From the NCBI GenBank assembly GCA_963575745.1, contig CAUYUJ010015839.1, forward strand, positions 181,001 to 245,000: DNA of 64,000 nt, in the 5' to 3' direction. The stretch's first letter is position 1; the number at the start of each line of letters is the position of its first letter. The DNA is from Prorocentrum cordatum (lineage: Eukaryota; Sar; Dinophyceae; Prorocentrales; Prorocentraceae). Both the position numbers and the translations under genes were made by a program. The notes under the pieces are model-generated. The model was given only the letters and a program-made list of their open reading frames with translations, was not told the DNA's origin and made no database searches. Below, one piece after another: positions 22,960 to 33,054 of this stretch.

Positions 22960-24680
22960 GGTCTGCGAGAAGCCGAATCAGACCGGCGGGTGGGAACGAC
23001 GTTGCATCCCGAGAGGTCTGCGCGAACGCGCTCTCCGACGCCTCCGGCATCTGGGCGGCGACTGCCCGATTCACCGCGCCGAGGTCACGCGCCACATCAG
23101 GGCCAAGTCGGCAAACAACCGAAGCAACGCATGAGGATGCAGCATGGCGACGGCGCGTCAAAGCTGAGTGATCGGCGCATTTCGACGCCGGGGCGGTAAT
23201 ATGTGGCCTCGCGGATGGGGCCCCGGGCATGCGTCACCGGGGGGGGGCCCAGCGCTCGCGCGGGAAATTCGAGGTGAGTGCAGCAGCGCCGCCGCCAATT
23301 CTTGTCGCCGATATCCTGCGGCTCGCCCTGCGCTTCTCGCGCGCTCGGGCGATTCTGGCGCATGCGTTCCCAACTGTGCCGGGGGGGGGGGGCGCTGATG
23401 TCGGCGCCCCCAGATGCGAGGGCGCGGACGCTGACGGAGGTCTTGGCCGTGCTGCCGAAGATGCTTGGGTCGTTGATCCGCAATGCGCTGGCGACGGCGC
23501 TGGCGTCGGTGGCCCGCGCTGCGCCGCGCAGAGTTACGGGGTCGCGCAGGCAAGCCTTCGAACCCAATCTAGCATCCAGGCGGCGACGAGCCGACACGTC
23601 GCGCGAGGATGAATCAAGCGTCGCGCCCGAAACACGCCGGCGAACGTGCGAGTCAGAGTTTGAGAGAACAGCATCGTGACAGCGTACCGAAGCTCGGTGA
23701 TCGGTGCCTTCAACACGAGGGCGGCGATAGGCCGAATCAGCGCGGGGCGATTCAATCATCCCCGAGCTGCAACGAGCCTGCGGCCCGCCCGGGCAACGCG
23801 GGCACGACGAGGACACGCCCGCTGGGTTCCCGAAGACGGACTGCTGCACTGGCCTGGGCGCGCTCCGGTCGACAGAATTCTGGGGGGCGGGATTCCGTTT
23901 CATTCAGAAAAATCGGGGGGCAGGCGCATGGCTGTCTGGAGCCAGGCCGCCTTCGTCCGTTGGCGGGTTGCTTGTTTGGGCCTCCTGGTGGGGCCCAAGC
24001 ATGCAGTCCCAGGGGGGTCCCAGGGCGCGCTTGGAAATTCTCGAATGAGTCCAGCCGTGACGCCGCCAATCTCGACGCCAATCTCCTGCGACTCCTTCTC
24101 CTCCTCGTCTGGCAGATTTCGGGGGCACCGAAACGATGCTGGCATCACTGCTCCCAACTGTGCTGGCGGGGATGCTGGCGTCGGTGCACCCAGGTACGGG
24201 CGAGGATGCTGACGGCGGAGGTCTTGGCTGTGCTGCCGAAGATGCTTGGGTCGTTGAGCAGCAATGCGCTGGTGAGGGTGCTGGCGTCGGTGGTCCGCGC
24301 TGTGCTGTCCAGAGTTCTGGGGTCGCGCAGGCAAGCTCTCCACCCGCTTCGGCATCCCAGGGGCGGAAGTCTTATTCATCACGTGAGATAGAGCTCAAAC
24401 ATTACATCAGAGACGAGTCGGCGACAACCCGAATCAACGTGTGGGAAAATTCAGCATCGTGAGAACGCGCCAGTGCTGGGTGATCGGTACCTTCAACACC
24501 AAGACGGCGATGGGCAGCCTCCTTGAGGGGTCCTGAGCAAGCGTACTCAAGGGGTCCCCGGGGTGCGCTCAGACCGAGAATTCGAAGCGAGTCAAGCCGT
24601 GACGCAGCCAATCCTGTCGTCGATCTCCTGCAACCGTCGCAGCAAAGGCGCTGGCAGGCGAGAGGTCGACGAGGTCGGCC
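22960..24680. repeat. Satellite with a unit of about 780 bp
   Basis: Blocks recur about 780 bp apart. One holds GGTCTTGGC(C/T)GTGCTGCCG then AAGATGCTTGGGTCGTTGA (23,430 and 24,210). Another holds GTGATCGGTNCCTTCAACAC (about 23,698 and 24,480; a decayed form near 23,166). A third is GCCAAT(C/T) followed by CTCCTGCG(A/G)CTC (23,290, 24,070, 24,620). Three partly decayed units are visible. One frame keeps a repeated VLAVLPKMLGSL peptide. Confidence 0.7.
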
Positions 24681-25009
24681 AGCGCTGGTCGCCGCACGGG
24701 CAGCGGCTGTGCTGCGCGCGCGCGCCTGTTCACGCGCGCCCGCGGGGGGGCGGGGCGGGCAATCGCGCGCAGACGGCCGCCCCGAAGGACGCGGCCACAC
24801 GCAAGAGCGACCCCGGGCAAAAATGGCAGGCAAGCGAAACCACAAAGAGAGCCCGCGGCTCCCGCGGCGCAGCGGCGCCAGCAGCGCCGGGGGCGCCGGG
24901 GGCGTCTGCGGCGCCCGCAGCGCCCGTGGCGCCGGGGGCGCCCGCGGCGCCCGCAGCGCGGGCAGTGGCGGCCGCACGCTGCCGCCGCCGCCGCGCCGCC
25001 ACAGATCGG

Positions 25010-25210
25010 GGATCTGCTGGCCCGGGTCAATCCAGACCCGGGTCTGTCAGGCCTGGCAGGATCCTGCAAGATCCTCCAGGATCCTGCACCCAAGCCCTGG
25101 TCAATGCGACCCTGGCCTTGCAGGATCTTGCGAGGTCCTGCGGGATCCTGCGCCCGAGCCCGGGTCAATGCGACCCTGGCCCTGCAGGATCCTGCAAGAT
25201 CGGGCGCTCT
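25010..25210. repeat. CAGGATCCTGC palindromic short repeats
   Basis: GCAGGATCCTGCAAGATC-like palindromic words recur about eight times, with GGGTCAATGCGACCCTGGCC twice (about 25,094 and 25,163). Confidence 0.7.
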
Positions 25211-25318
25211 GGCTGGCCCCCGTTTGAATTGACCCCCGTCTCGTGAGCCCCGAACGGGCCCCGTGCTACAGCAGCCAGAGCGAGCACCTGAGCCAGGGGC
25301 GAGCTCGAGCCCAAGCGG

Positions 25319-25340
25319 CTTGAGCCAAAGAGGGCGACGG
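25319..25340 (-). other. Spliced-leader relic (minus strand)
   Basis: The minus strand here reads CCGTCGCC, CTC, then TTTGGCTCAAG. It differs from the dinoflagellate SL at an A-to-C change, a one-base insertion and two neighbouring substitutions. SL-like fragments continue downstream on the same strand: CTTGGGCTCGAG, then CCTGGCTCAGG. This resembles serial SL relics, but no gene body was recognised after it. Confidence 0.5.
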
Positions 25341-25649
25341 CCGAAAACCGAAGCAACGCAATTCTGGCACCAAGAAGGGACATATCGTAGCCCCCGTGAC
25401 AGTGACGCCCTTTGGCGCTGCGGCGGCAAGGGCGACACCTGCGCGCGGACTGCGGTTTGTTCGGCTCGTTCTGCGCGCGGGCACGGCACGTGCCACTCGG
25501 GCCGCATGGAAGGAGGGAGGCCAGGAGGCCCACCTGGAAACCGGCCCCCGCTGCAAGTCGGCCCCGCGCCGACCAGCCAAGCAATCGGGCGAGAGCCGAA
25601 ACCGGCAACCAACCCACCAACTCCCCATCCCGCTGAGAGTCTGAAAGGG

Positions 25650-27265
25650 AAGTCTTGGCCTGTGGCGACTGAGCGTTCCCTGGCGGTTCCTCCTCGGGGT
25701 GCCCGCGTAATATGCCTGCTGCATTGCGATCCTTATCGGCTTCTGGAGCGAAAGAATACCTTGGTTGTCCAAATCAGCCTTTCGCGTGAAACTTCCGCAC
25801 AATTTGGCCGCGAAGGGGCAAGTGTAACATCCCCTTGTGGCAAGTTGCCCCAACGCTGCGCGACGAGTGCATGTGAATGTGCGTGGTCAGAGCATGGTGG
25901 GTCTGAGTATAGGTGAGTCCGAGGGTGGCCGGGTCCGAGTGCGAGCGAGTCAGAGCGCGGTTCGGTCCGAGTATGAGCAAGTCTGGACTTAAGGGAATCT
26001 GGCCATCAAAGCAACTGACTGCGTGCGGCCTGCATACGGGCAGCACGAGCGCGAGAGCCCGAGTGTGCATCTGTGCGCGTGAGCCCGAGTGTGAGTAAGC
26101 CGAATATGTGTGAATCTAGGCGTGAGTAAGAGGGGAGGGAGGCGGGCTAGGAGGTGGACAAAAAGGGGGAGGCGTGGGGACACCGAGCGGGCGAGCCGCT
26201 CGAGAAAACCCCCGCACTCTGGGCGCTGACGGGGCACCCGCCACCCCCCCTGGCAGGGCTCGCCCCTGCGGCTCACACGTGCAACGAATGTTGTATCGCG
26301 GCGGCCACCTGGAAACTGGGCGAGGGCTGCTAAAACCGTGGCTGCTATAAAACGGCCCTCCCGGAAGGAGAAAACGACTCCCCGGAATGTGGCGCGGCGC
26401 GCGAAACAGTCAACAGGCTCCTTCCCGGAAGGACGAAGACGACTTCCCGGAGGTCGATTTTAGCAGCCACGGTTTTAGCAGCCCTTGCCCGGCTTCCCGG
26501 CCACGTACGGCAGGTTTGCGTCGTGTCGACCCCGGCGCTGGTTTCTGACACCGCGAGGATCGCTCAACCTTGAACAAGGTGCCCTTCCAAAAGGGCCGGA
26601 TCGTTCAAGGATGGGCCGACTCTGGGCCAGAGGCGGCGTTCAACCTTGAATGCCCGCGCTGGGGTCGTCGCCGGTCGACACGACGCGAGCCTGCCGTAGT
26701 TCAGACAAGACAGCAAAGATTCTGACCCGCAAGAAGAAGAGCAAACCGCCCAAGACATCCCCACAACCTGGGCGCGGACGGGCAAGTGCTATACCCCCTG
26801 GTTGGGGTGCCCGAGTGCCACGCCTGCTGCGATCATCAGGCTATCAAAAAAGAGTCTGATCAGCAAAAGGAGCATGCCGACTGAAGCATCCCCACGGATC
26901 TGGGTGCGAACGGGCAAGTATCCTGCTGCCTGGCGGCTCCTCCTTGGGGTGCTCAAGTGCCATGCTTCTTGATCACGGTGATCACGCATCTCTTAAAAGA
27001 GAAAGGTCTGTTTCGCAAAACGACGACCAAACCGCCAAAGACCCCCCCACAATCTGACCGCGAAGTGGCACGTGTCCGACCCCCTGGGGGTTCCTTCCTG
27101 GGGCACCCAAATGCCACGCCTGCTATATCGCGGTGGTGATATAGCCCGCAAACCTACCAACCGCGTGAAACATCCCGACAATCAGGGCGCGACCGGCAAG
27201 CGTCCCACCCCCTGGCGGTTCCTCCCTGGGGGGTTCCAGTGCCACGCCTGCTACATCGGGTGAGC
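25650..27265 (+). repeat. 130-155 bp satellite, forward orientation
   Basis: About five diverged monomers. Each has CATCCCCACAATCTGGGCGC-like, CGGGCAAGTG and CCCCTGGCGGTTCCTCC-like words, then GGGGTGCCC(A)AGTGCCACGCC and TGCTACATCG. Period markers fall near 25,803, 26,765, 26,896, 27,051 and 27,180. The array is interrupted at 25,880-26,700 by other sequence, including an inverted repeat. Confidence 0.75.
26324..26484. mobile_element. Inverted-repeat (MITE-like) element, 161 bp
   Basis: Perfect 24-bp arms at 26,324-26,347 and 26,461-26,484 (GGGCTGCTAAAACCGTGGCT...), with weaker complementarity about 15-20 bp further out. The interior repeats CCCGGAAGGA. No protein; it sits inside the satellite region. 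Confidence 0.75.
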
Positions 27266-27419
27266 CTAAACTCGCTCATGAATGCATCAAACGATGGTTG
27301 GTCGAAGTGTGGTTGGGTCCGGACATGAGTGGGTCTGAATGATCCTGAGTATGTGTGTCCGGTGCGAGTGGGTCTGCGTCGAGTGTGTGCGAGTCTGAAA
27401 GTCAGAGAGCCCGAGTGTC

Positions 27420-27615
27420 AATGCTTCAGGGCGTCACGCTCCCAAGAGGCAGGCCTCCAAGAGGCTCCCAGGAAACCCACAAGAGGCCCCAAGAAACTCC
27501 CCGACGCACCCACGACGCTCCGAGACCCCGGGGCCGCCAAGAGGCCCTCAAGACGCTCCAAGAGGCCTCCAATAAGCTTCCAAGAGACATCCGAGGAGAC
27601 TCTGAAAGACACCTC
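27420..27615. repeat. CCAAGA-family repeat block 4
   Basis: CTCCCAAGAGGCAGGCCTCC and CCAAGAGGC words, as at 7.8-9.3 kb. Confidence 0.65.
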
Positions 27616-27629
27616 GCCTGGGCATCGCC

Positions 27630-28480
27630 TATGCATGGTCTGGTGCGGATATTTGTGTTGGTCGCGGGCGCGCGCGTGAAGCAGTCGCCGAGAGGGAAGT
27701 CCGGGGCACGGGCCAACCTAATCAACTACCGAGCCAAGCGCACTGCTGGTGCAGATTTTTTTTTGATTTGCGGCTCCGGGACAGATCCAGGAAGCGGGGC
27801 GGACGCGACTGGGGCACAGAGCGAGATAATTAGCTGCAGAGGCGCATAGGCCGCTGAAGCGAGTGCACATGCCAGGGACAAAATGACCCTCATCGGGGGC
27901 TGACGCTGGCGGCCCGACAGTGGGGAACGCAAGAACAGAACTGGAAGCGGACGGAAAGGAGCGGTCGCACACGTGGCACCAAGCTCCAACCGTACCGGAC
28001 AGCGCGACAGGGCGTGGAGCATGCGGCACTGTGGCGGCACGGGGTGGCCAGGCGTGGCCGCACCGTCCAAGCAACAACAGGTGAGGCAAGGAACAGGGGA
28101 TACACGGCGGGCGCAAGGGCACGTGGCGCTGGTGCAAGCACTTTTTGATTCGCGGCCCGCAAGGAGTCCAGAGGGCGGAGTGACCGAGGCTGGGGCATAG
28201 CGACAGATAATTGGCGCGACATCGCGCAGAGTGCACCTGCAGATAATTAGCGCCGCTGAGCATGTGTCAGCAAAAGAGGGCAACCGCGAAGGCAACAGCT
28301 GAAGCCCAGGTGCCACCACGCGGACCCCAAAAACCGCTGAGCGTGTGCCAGCCGAAGGGGGGCGGGCGGAAACAGGTCGGACCCACAGGTGGAGTACCGA
28401 CTGCCAGGCGGAAGCGTGCCAAAACCACTCAAAGCTGGTGCAGATACGCGAAGCGTCAAAGAATTTGCATGTCAGTGAGC
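27630..28480. repeat. Degenerate GCTGGTGCAG / ATAATTAGC repeats
   Basis: GCTGGTGCAGATTTTTTTTT then GATTTGCGGCTCCGGGAC at 27,743 is echoed by GCTGGTGCAAGCACTTTTTG at 28,127 and by GCTGGTGCAGATACGCGAAG at 28,434. AGATAATTAGC(T/G) words recur at 27,823, 28,203 and 28,241. No gene. Confidence 0.55.
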
Positions 28481-28617
28481 CTACCATTCGTATGAAGTGC
28501 GCTTGGGGAAGGCGGGGGGGGAGGAAGCAAGAGGGCGGGAGGCGGATGCGTCACACGAGTGACGACATCCCCACCTTACGATACAGCGGTGGCACCGCCA
28601 GCAGGAACGCCAAACAA

Positions 28618-28675
28618 CGAACGGATCCCCTTTTTTGTCAGAGCCCTGAACGGATCCCCTGATTTTCAGAGTAGT
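28618..28675. repeat. Short tandem duplication GAACGGATCCCCT
   Basis: The block GAACGGATCCCCT, then TTTT, then TCAGAG occurs twice in a row. Confidence 0.7.
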
Positions 28676-29031
28676 GAGCGTGTCGCTTGTTGAATCCATG
28701 CGTTCCCGAAGAACGGCCAAGCCCCTCTGTGGAGGCGCTTCCTCGTCGTTGCCTCTCGGCTTGCAAACGGCCCCTCCGCTCCCGAGGAACGCTGGGGGGG
28801 GCTCCCTGGCGAGGGAGCGCAGGCAGACCCGAGGAGACCCCGAGCCCCTGCCGAACCCGCGCTGGGCCCTCTCCCGGCCACACGACTGTATAGGGGGGGG
28901 GGTCGCGCTCTGGGGAGAAAAGGCGTGCACCTTGCAGTGGTACGGCTGCCTGGGCTGCGTGGGGGGGAGGGGGGCGCGGCGACGACGGCGGCGGCTGGGG
29001 CTGAAAGGACGGGACACACACACTAGGGTTA

Positions 29032-29182
29032 GGTCGGGCATGTCCCCCTGCAGGCGAATATTGGACGACAAATAAGACAAGTCAAACAATACCAAACAAA
29101 AGAAAAAATGAGGGAAAAATTGTCCCCAGACTATTCGTTGACGATTTTTGAATATTCCTCCTGTAGAGGGACAAGCCCGGCA
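29032..29182 (+). mobile_element. TA-flanked TIR element, copy B
   Basis: 151 bp. The left TIR GGTCGGGCATGTCCCCCTGC is identical to copy A; the right end GTAGAGGGACAAGCCCGGCA is diverged. TA abuts both ends (29,030-29,031 and 29,183-29,184). Non-coding. Confidence 0.8.
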
Positions 29183-29184
29183 TA

Positions 29185-30440
29185 ACACTAGGGGCGACAA
29201 CCAAAGGCCGATCGGACAACCCATACACCCCGCCACGCATCGAAACAACCAAACCACCAACCCGACCAGACAGCAAACCGTGACTGCGTTGTCGCTTGAG
29301 ACTTCCTCGCCTCGAAGGCGCCATGGCAGGTGGGGGGAGGGGGGAAAGCGTGCATCTAGGCGTGTATCCAGTAATTGCGAGGGGCGGGATGGATCAGGCG
29401 AGAAGGCGACTGGCAAAAACGTGCAGACTCGAAATCTTTGTCGTCTGTGACGGCTGGAGCGACAGCTCTCCAAAATCATCTGCGCACCAACCTTTTTTTT
29501 AAACACAAACTGATGAGAAGTTAAAACAATAAGTGCCATGATATGCCTTTGAATACCATGTTCTGCATGAAGTAAATCTGGAACGCTTGTCCATCACTCG
29601 AGCAAATTGGGGGCGGAAGCAACTATGCAAAAGCTGGACAAAATCGGGAAGAGGAACGACCGCAAATGCCCCCCTGCAAAGCCAGGGCGCAAGCCTCCCC
29701 GCCCCCATCGGCGACCGGGGCGGAAGGCTCTGCCACCCCCCAATCTGGGCTCGGAGCGGCGTCGGCGCTGCGCCGGGGGAGTGGCGAGGAAGGGAACAAA
29801 AGGAGTGACGTCCAATGCCCGCCCGCAAAACCGAAAGCGAACGGGGGGGCGGGCGGGGCAGGAAGGAAGGGCGCGCGGGAGGGGAGGGAGGAAAGGATAG
29901 GGAAGGAACGCACTACAACGCACCAGCGCGCGACTGCAGCGCAGCGCGAGCCGGAGGAACGTCCGATGCGCAAAGAACGCAGCACAGTCCAACACGCCGC
30001 AAACGAGGCCTAGCCGTAGAACCAGTGGTAACTACAACGCGATCCGAAGCCCAAACGGCCAGCCACATCCGCACGGCACCAGAAAGGCGGAGGAGCGAAA
30101 GCGAACAAAGGGGGGAATGAGGGTTCGAACATCGAGCAGGAGAGCGCCAAAGCGGGGGAGGAGAGGGAGTGTCGGAAGCGCAAAGACTGCAGGATTCGGA
30201 CCCCAACCCGCGTGCAGGTGGCGCCCATGTCGCAGGTGCACGGGGCATGGTGGCAGGGGCGACACCTGCGCGTGGACCGCGAACTGTTGGGGCCGCGGGA
30301 GCTGCATGCGCGACAAAGGCAGCAAGAGGAGCTGCACACGAACCGCAAGGGCCGCATGATTCGCATGGGGCATGTGGGCCGCAGAAGGCGTGCACCCAGT
30401 AGTGGATGTGCTGTTCTGTTGTTGCTTTAAGGCGCCCCCC
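29185..30440. other. No gene recognised
   Basis: GC-rich from 29,600 with overlapping frames on both strands. No motif supports a gene. Confidence 0.4.
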
Positions 30441-31190
30441 GCCCACTATCTATCATCCCTCTCCCGGTGAACGGCAAGGCTGCAAGGGCCTTGCAAGGCC
30501 ATGCCGACACTTTGCGAGCGGGGCGCGGCCAGCGAATGTGGCCAGGGATGGGCCGAAGGGGCAAGGCTGCAAGGGTAACCTTGGGAAGGCTGCCGATCCC
30601 TACTATGCGGGTTGACTGTAAGGGCCTGGGTTGGGCGGGACAGGCAACGTCCTCGCAACACTTGCACGAGGGCAGGGGGCTATGCGTGTACCCAGCGATG
30701 GTGACTGTCAAGGTTGGCGAGGAGTTGGAGTACCATGTGGGACCTGCTTAGAACAATAACATACTGTAGACGGACCTGACCTTTCTCCGACCTTGCTCCG
30801 CGCTGGACGCAACGGCCACGTTGTTCACAGACGTATCCCCCCTGGAAGAATCTAGGGACGTCACGGCACCCAGTGTGTCCATAGACGCTTTTTACCAAGA
30901 CGTGAGAGCGGTATCTGGTATCAGCCCCAGATGCTGGCTTTCTGGAAGCAGGTGGGCTTGGCCCTCCAAGTGAGGAAGGGGAGGAAGGTAAGAAGCAGGA
31001 AGAGGAGGATCAACAGACATGCCCCCGCCCCTCCCCCGCACGGCGGCGAAAGGAGGCCCGAGCGGAGGCTCGCTCGCTCACCGAAACTGCGCCCTCGGGG
31101 CCGGCCGGTGGGAACGGGAAGCAAAGAGGGGCGGAAGACCGAGAAAAAAACTGAATCCATGGTGCGTCTGTATAGGCATGGGCACATCTT
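30441..31190. other. No gene recognised; short GCAAGGCTGCAAGG repeats
   Basis: GGCAAGGCTGCAAGGG occurs at about 30,473 and 30,568. The rest is unique-looking. Confidence 0.4.
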
Positions 31191-31290
31191 TGACTTCCGC
31201 CGCCTTCCGCCAGCCTTCCGCCGGCTTCAACCGGCGGAGGCGGCCTCGTTTCACTTCCGCCGACCTTCCGCCGCGGAAGAAATGACAACT
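31191..31290. repeat. CCTTCCGCC short repeats
   Basis: CTTCCGCC occurs about six times, with a CCGGCTTCAACCGG stem. Confidence 0.6.
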
Positions 31291-31990
31291 CCGTCGATCT
31301 TCGAAGGCAAGGCCCTTTCTGAGAACCCTTCCCATAGGCGGTAGCTATCTATATTTTCGGCGGCCTTGTTGAAAGACCAATTGCTGTTTTCAGCGGCACC
31401 CGCCGCGCAACAACAAAGACAGCTACGACTACGTTGCGACTGCGACGACGTCGACTACTACCATTTCTGCCCCAGAAACGCTCTCACGAACATCCTAGCT
31501 CAGAAACTTGCTCCTCGGAAACTTTACCCTCATAATCTTCATCCTCAGAAGGCCTGTCGACGCTCAGGCCCCACGAGGGGAGGAGTAGGAGGAGAGGTTT
31601 CAGGGCCAGTTCGATTCACCTCCGAAAAAAAAGGGGGGTACCCAAACAAAAGACCCTTACGGGTTACTGAAGGGGCCCAAGGACACACAAACAAATACAC
31701 ACACAAATAACAGGATTCCCAACATTTCCCTGTATTTTCTGGGTTTTCGTCTCCCCCCCCCACTTCCCATAGTTTCCAATATTTTCTAGAGAACCGACGA
31801 TGAATTGTGCCTGTGTGTGTTCCCTCCTGAAGAATGGCATGAACACGTACTTTTGGCGGAGGTCCGCGCGGACCTCTCGGATCGCCTTGGAGGCGCCGAG
31901 AGGCGCGAGGAGGACCCCAGCGCGGATTCCAGAAATCCACGCAGGCCTCCTAAAAAACATGCGTGTGTCCATGCTGTTGCCCTAACACAA
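31291..31990. other. No gene recognised
   Basis: Unique-looking. A GAGGCGCCGAGAGGCGCGAG stretch lies at about 31,889-31,908. Confidence 0.4.
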
Positions 31991-31996
31991 ACAGAT

Positions 31997-32114
31997 AAAG
32001 AGAGTGGGAAAGAGAGAGAGAGAGAGAACAAAAGAGAGATAGAGAAAGAAAGAGAGGGGGAGAGAGATAGAGAGAGACAGAGAGAAACAACAGTACATGC
32101 ATACTCAACGAGGG

Positions 32115-32152
<38 letters not shown>

Positions 32153-32170
32153 AAGCGTGAAAGAGAAAAG
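31997..32170. repeat. (GA)n-rich tract
   Basis: GAGAGA runs with GAAA interruptions. Frames read as R/E repeats. Confidence 0.9.
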
Positions 32171-32391
32171 CGAGATCATGATGCATACGTGCGCACGAGG
32201 AATTCGTGCCGTATGGGCAAGGGAAGGATCGACATGCATAGAAGTGCGTACGGGGAATCACTGCGGTGTGGGCGGGAGGAGGGGCGCGTGTGCTCAGTAT
32301 TGTTTCTTATGGGTGGTGTCGGTGAGACGGTGCACAAGAGAAGTTGCGGGCAGAAGGCTGGGTCTAGGCTTTCGATTTCGTGCCAGGATTA

Positions 32392-32544
32392 GGTCGGGCA
32401 TGTCCTCCTGCAGGCGGATGTTGGACGAAATATAAGAAATACTCTGCAAGTTCGCAAGCCTAGACAAATAATGTTCAACACATCGTCTCACAAGTATTGT
32501 TTACTATGTTTGAATGTTCCGCCTGTAGAGGGGCACGCCCGACT
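32392..32544 (+). mobile_element. TA-flanked TIR element, copy C
   Basis: 153 bp. The left end GGTCGGGCATGTCCTCCTGC and the right end GAGGGGCACGCCCGACT are complementary. TA abuts both ends. The TTGGACGA box follows the left TIR as in copies A and B. Confidence 0.8.
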
Positions 32545-32743
32545 TAATGCCAAGAGGATGTACGTGTATCGACACGCATGAACGAATAGCTCGGGCTCCT
32601 TGCAAGGCTTCGGGGGGGGCTTCGGATCACAACGCGAATAAAGGAGACAGGCCCGCAGTGAATTACGGGCATGATCGTGAGCTGTGGTCATCGGCGGCGC
32701 ACGCGGGAAAAAGCACGAATGCATCACGGCGCGGCCAACTTCA

Positions 32744-32924
32744 AGTCGGGCCTGTCCCCCTACAGGGGGATGTTCGACGATTTTTCAACCCAAACATAAA
32801 CAACATATATAATCAACAACTAGGTCTGGGGATTATCTTTTGAATATTGTTTGGCCTTCTTGGAACATTTTCATGCTTTTCTTATCCTTCGACGAAAATC
32901 CCCTGTAGGGGGACACGCCCGACA
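32744..32924 (+). mobile_element. TA-flanked TIR element, copy D
   Basis: 181 bp. AGTCGGGCCTGTCCCCCTAC pairs with GTAGGGGGACACGCCCGACA. The right flank is TA; the left reads CA, consistent with a mutated TA. It ends 27 bp before the spliced leader that begins the retrotransposon. Confidence 0.75.
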
Positions 32925-32951
32925 TAAGGCCAACTGTGCGTGCCTGGGGCG

Positions 32952-32973
32952 TCCGTAGCCATTTTGGCTCAAG
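32952..32973 (+). other. Dinoflagellate spliced-leader sequence, exact copy
   Basis: All 22 positions match the SL that dinoflagellates trans-splice onto nuclear mRNAs (the 5' T fits the ambiguous first base; the rest includes TAGCCATTTTGGCTCAAG). It is followed by the retrotransposon 5' leader of 81 nt and an ATG at 33,055. No GT donor follows, so it is not an SL RNA gene; it reads as the cap-end of a mature mRNA copied into DNA. Confidence 0.92.
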
Positions 32974-33054
32974 CCAGCTGGGCAGGAGCAGCGGCCTGGC
33001 CCTCGGCGCCCGGGCTCCGCGCGTACGGAAATCTGCGCGCGCGGCCGGTGCCGC

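Noticed and set aside
29020-29035. Telomere-like CTAGGGTTAGG
   Set aside because: A single unit at the edge of a TIR element, not an array.
32952-32973. SL RNA gene
   Set aside because: The SL exon is not followed by a GT donor and short intron; an ORF-bearing leader follows instead.
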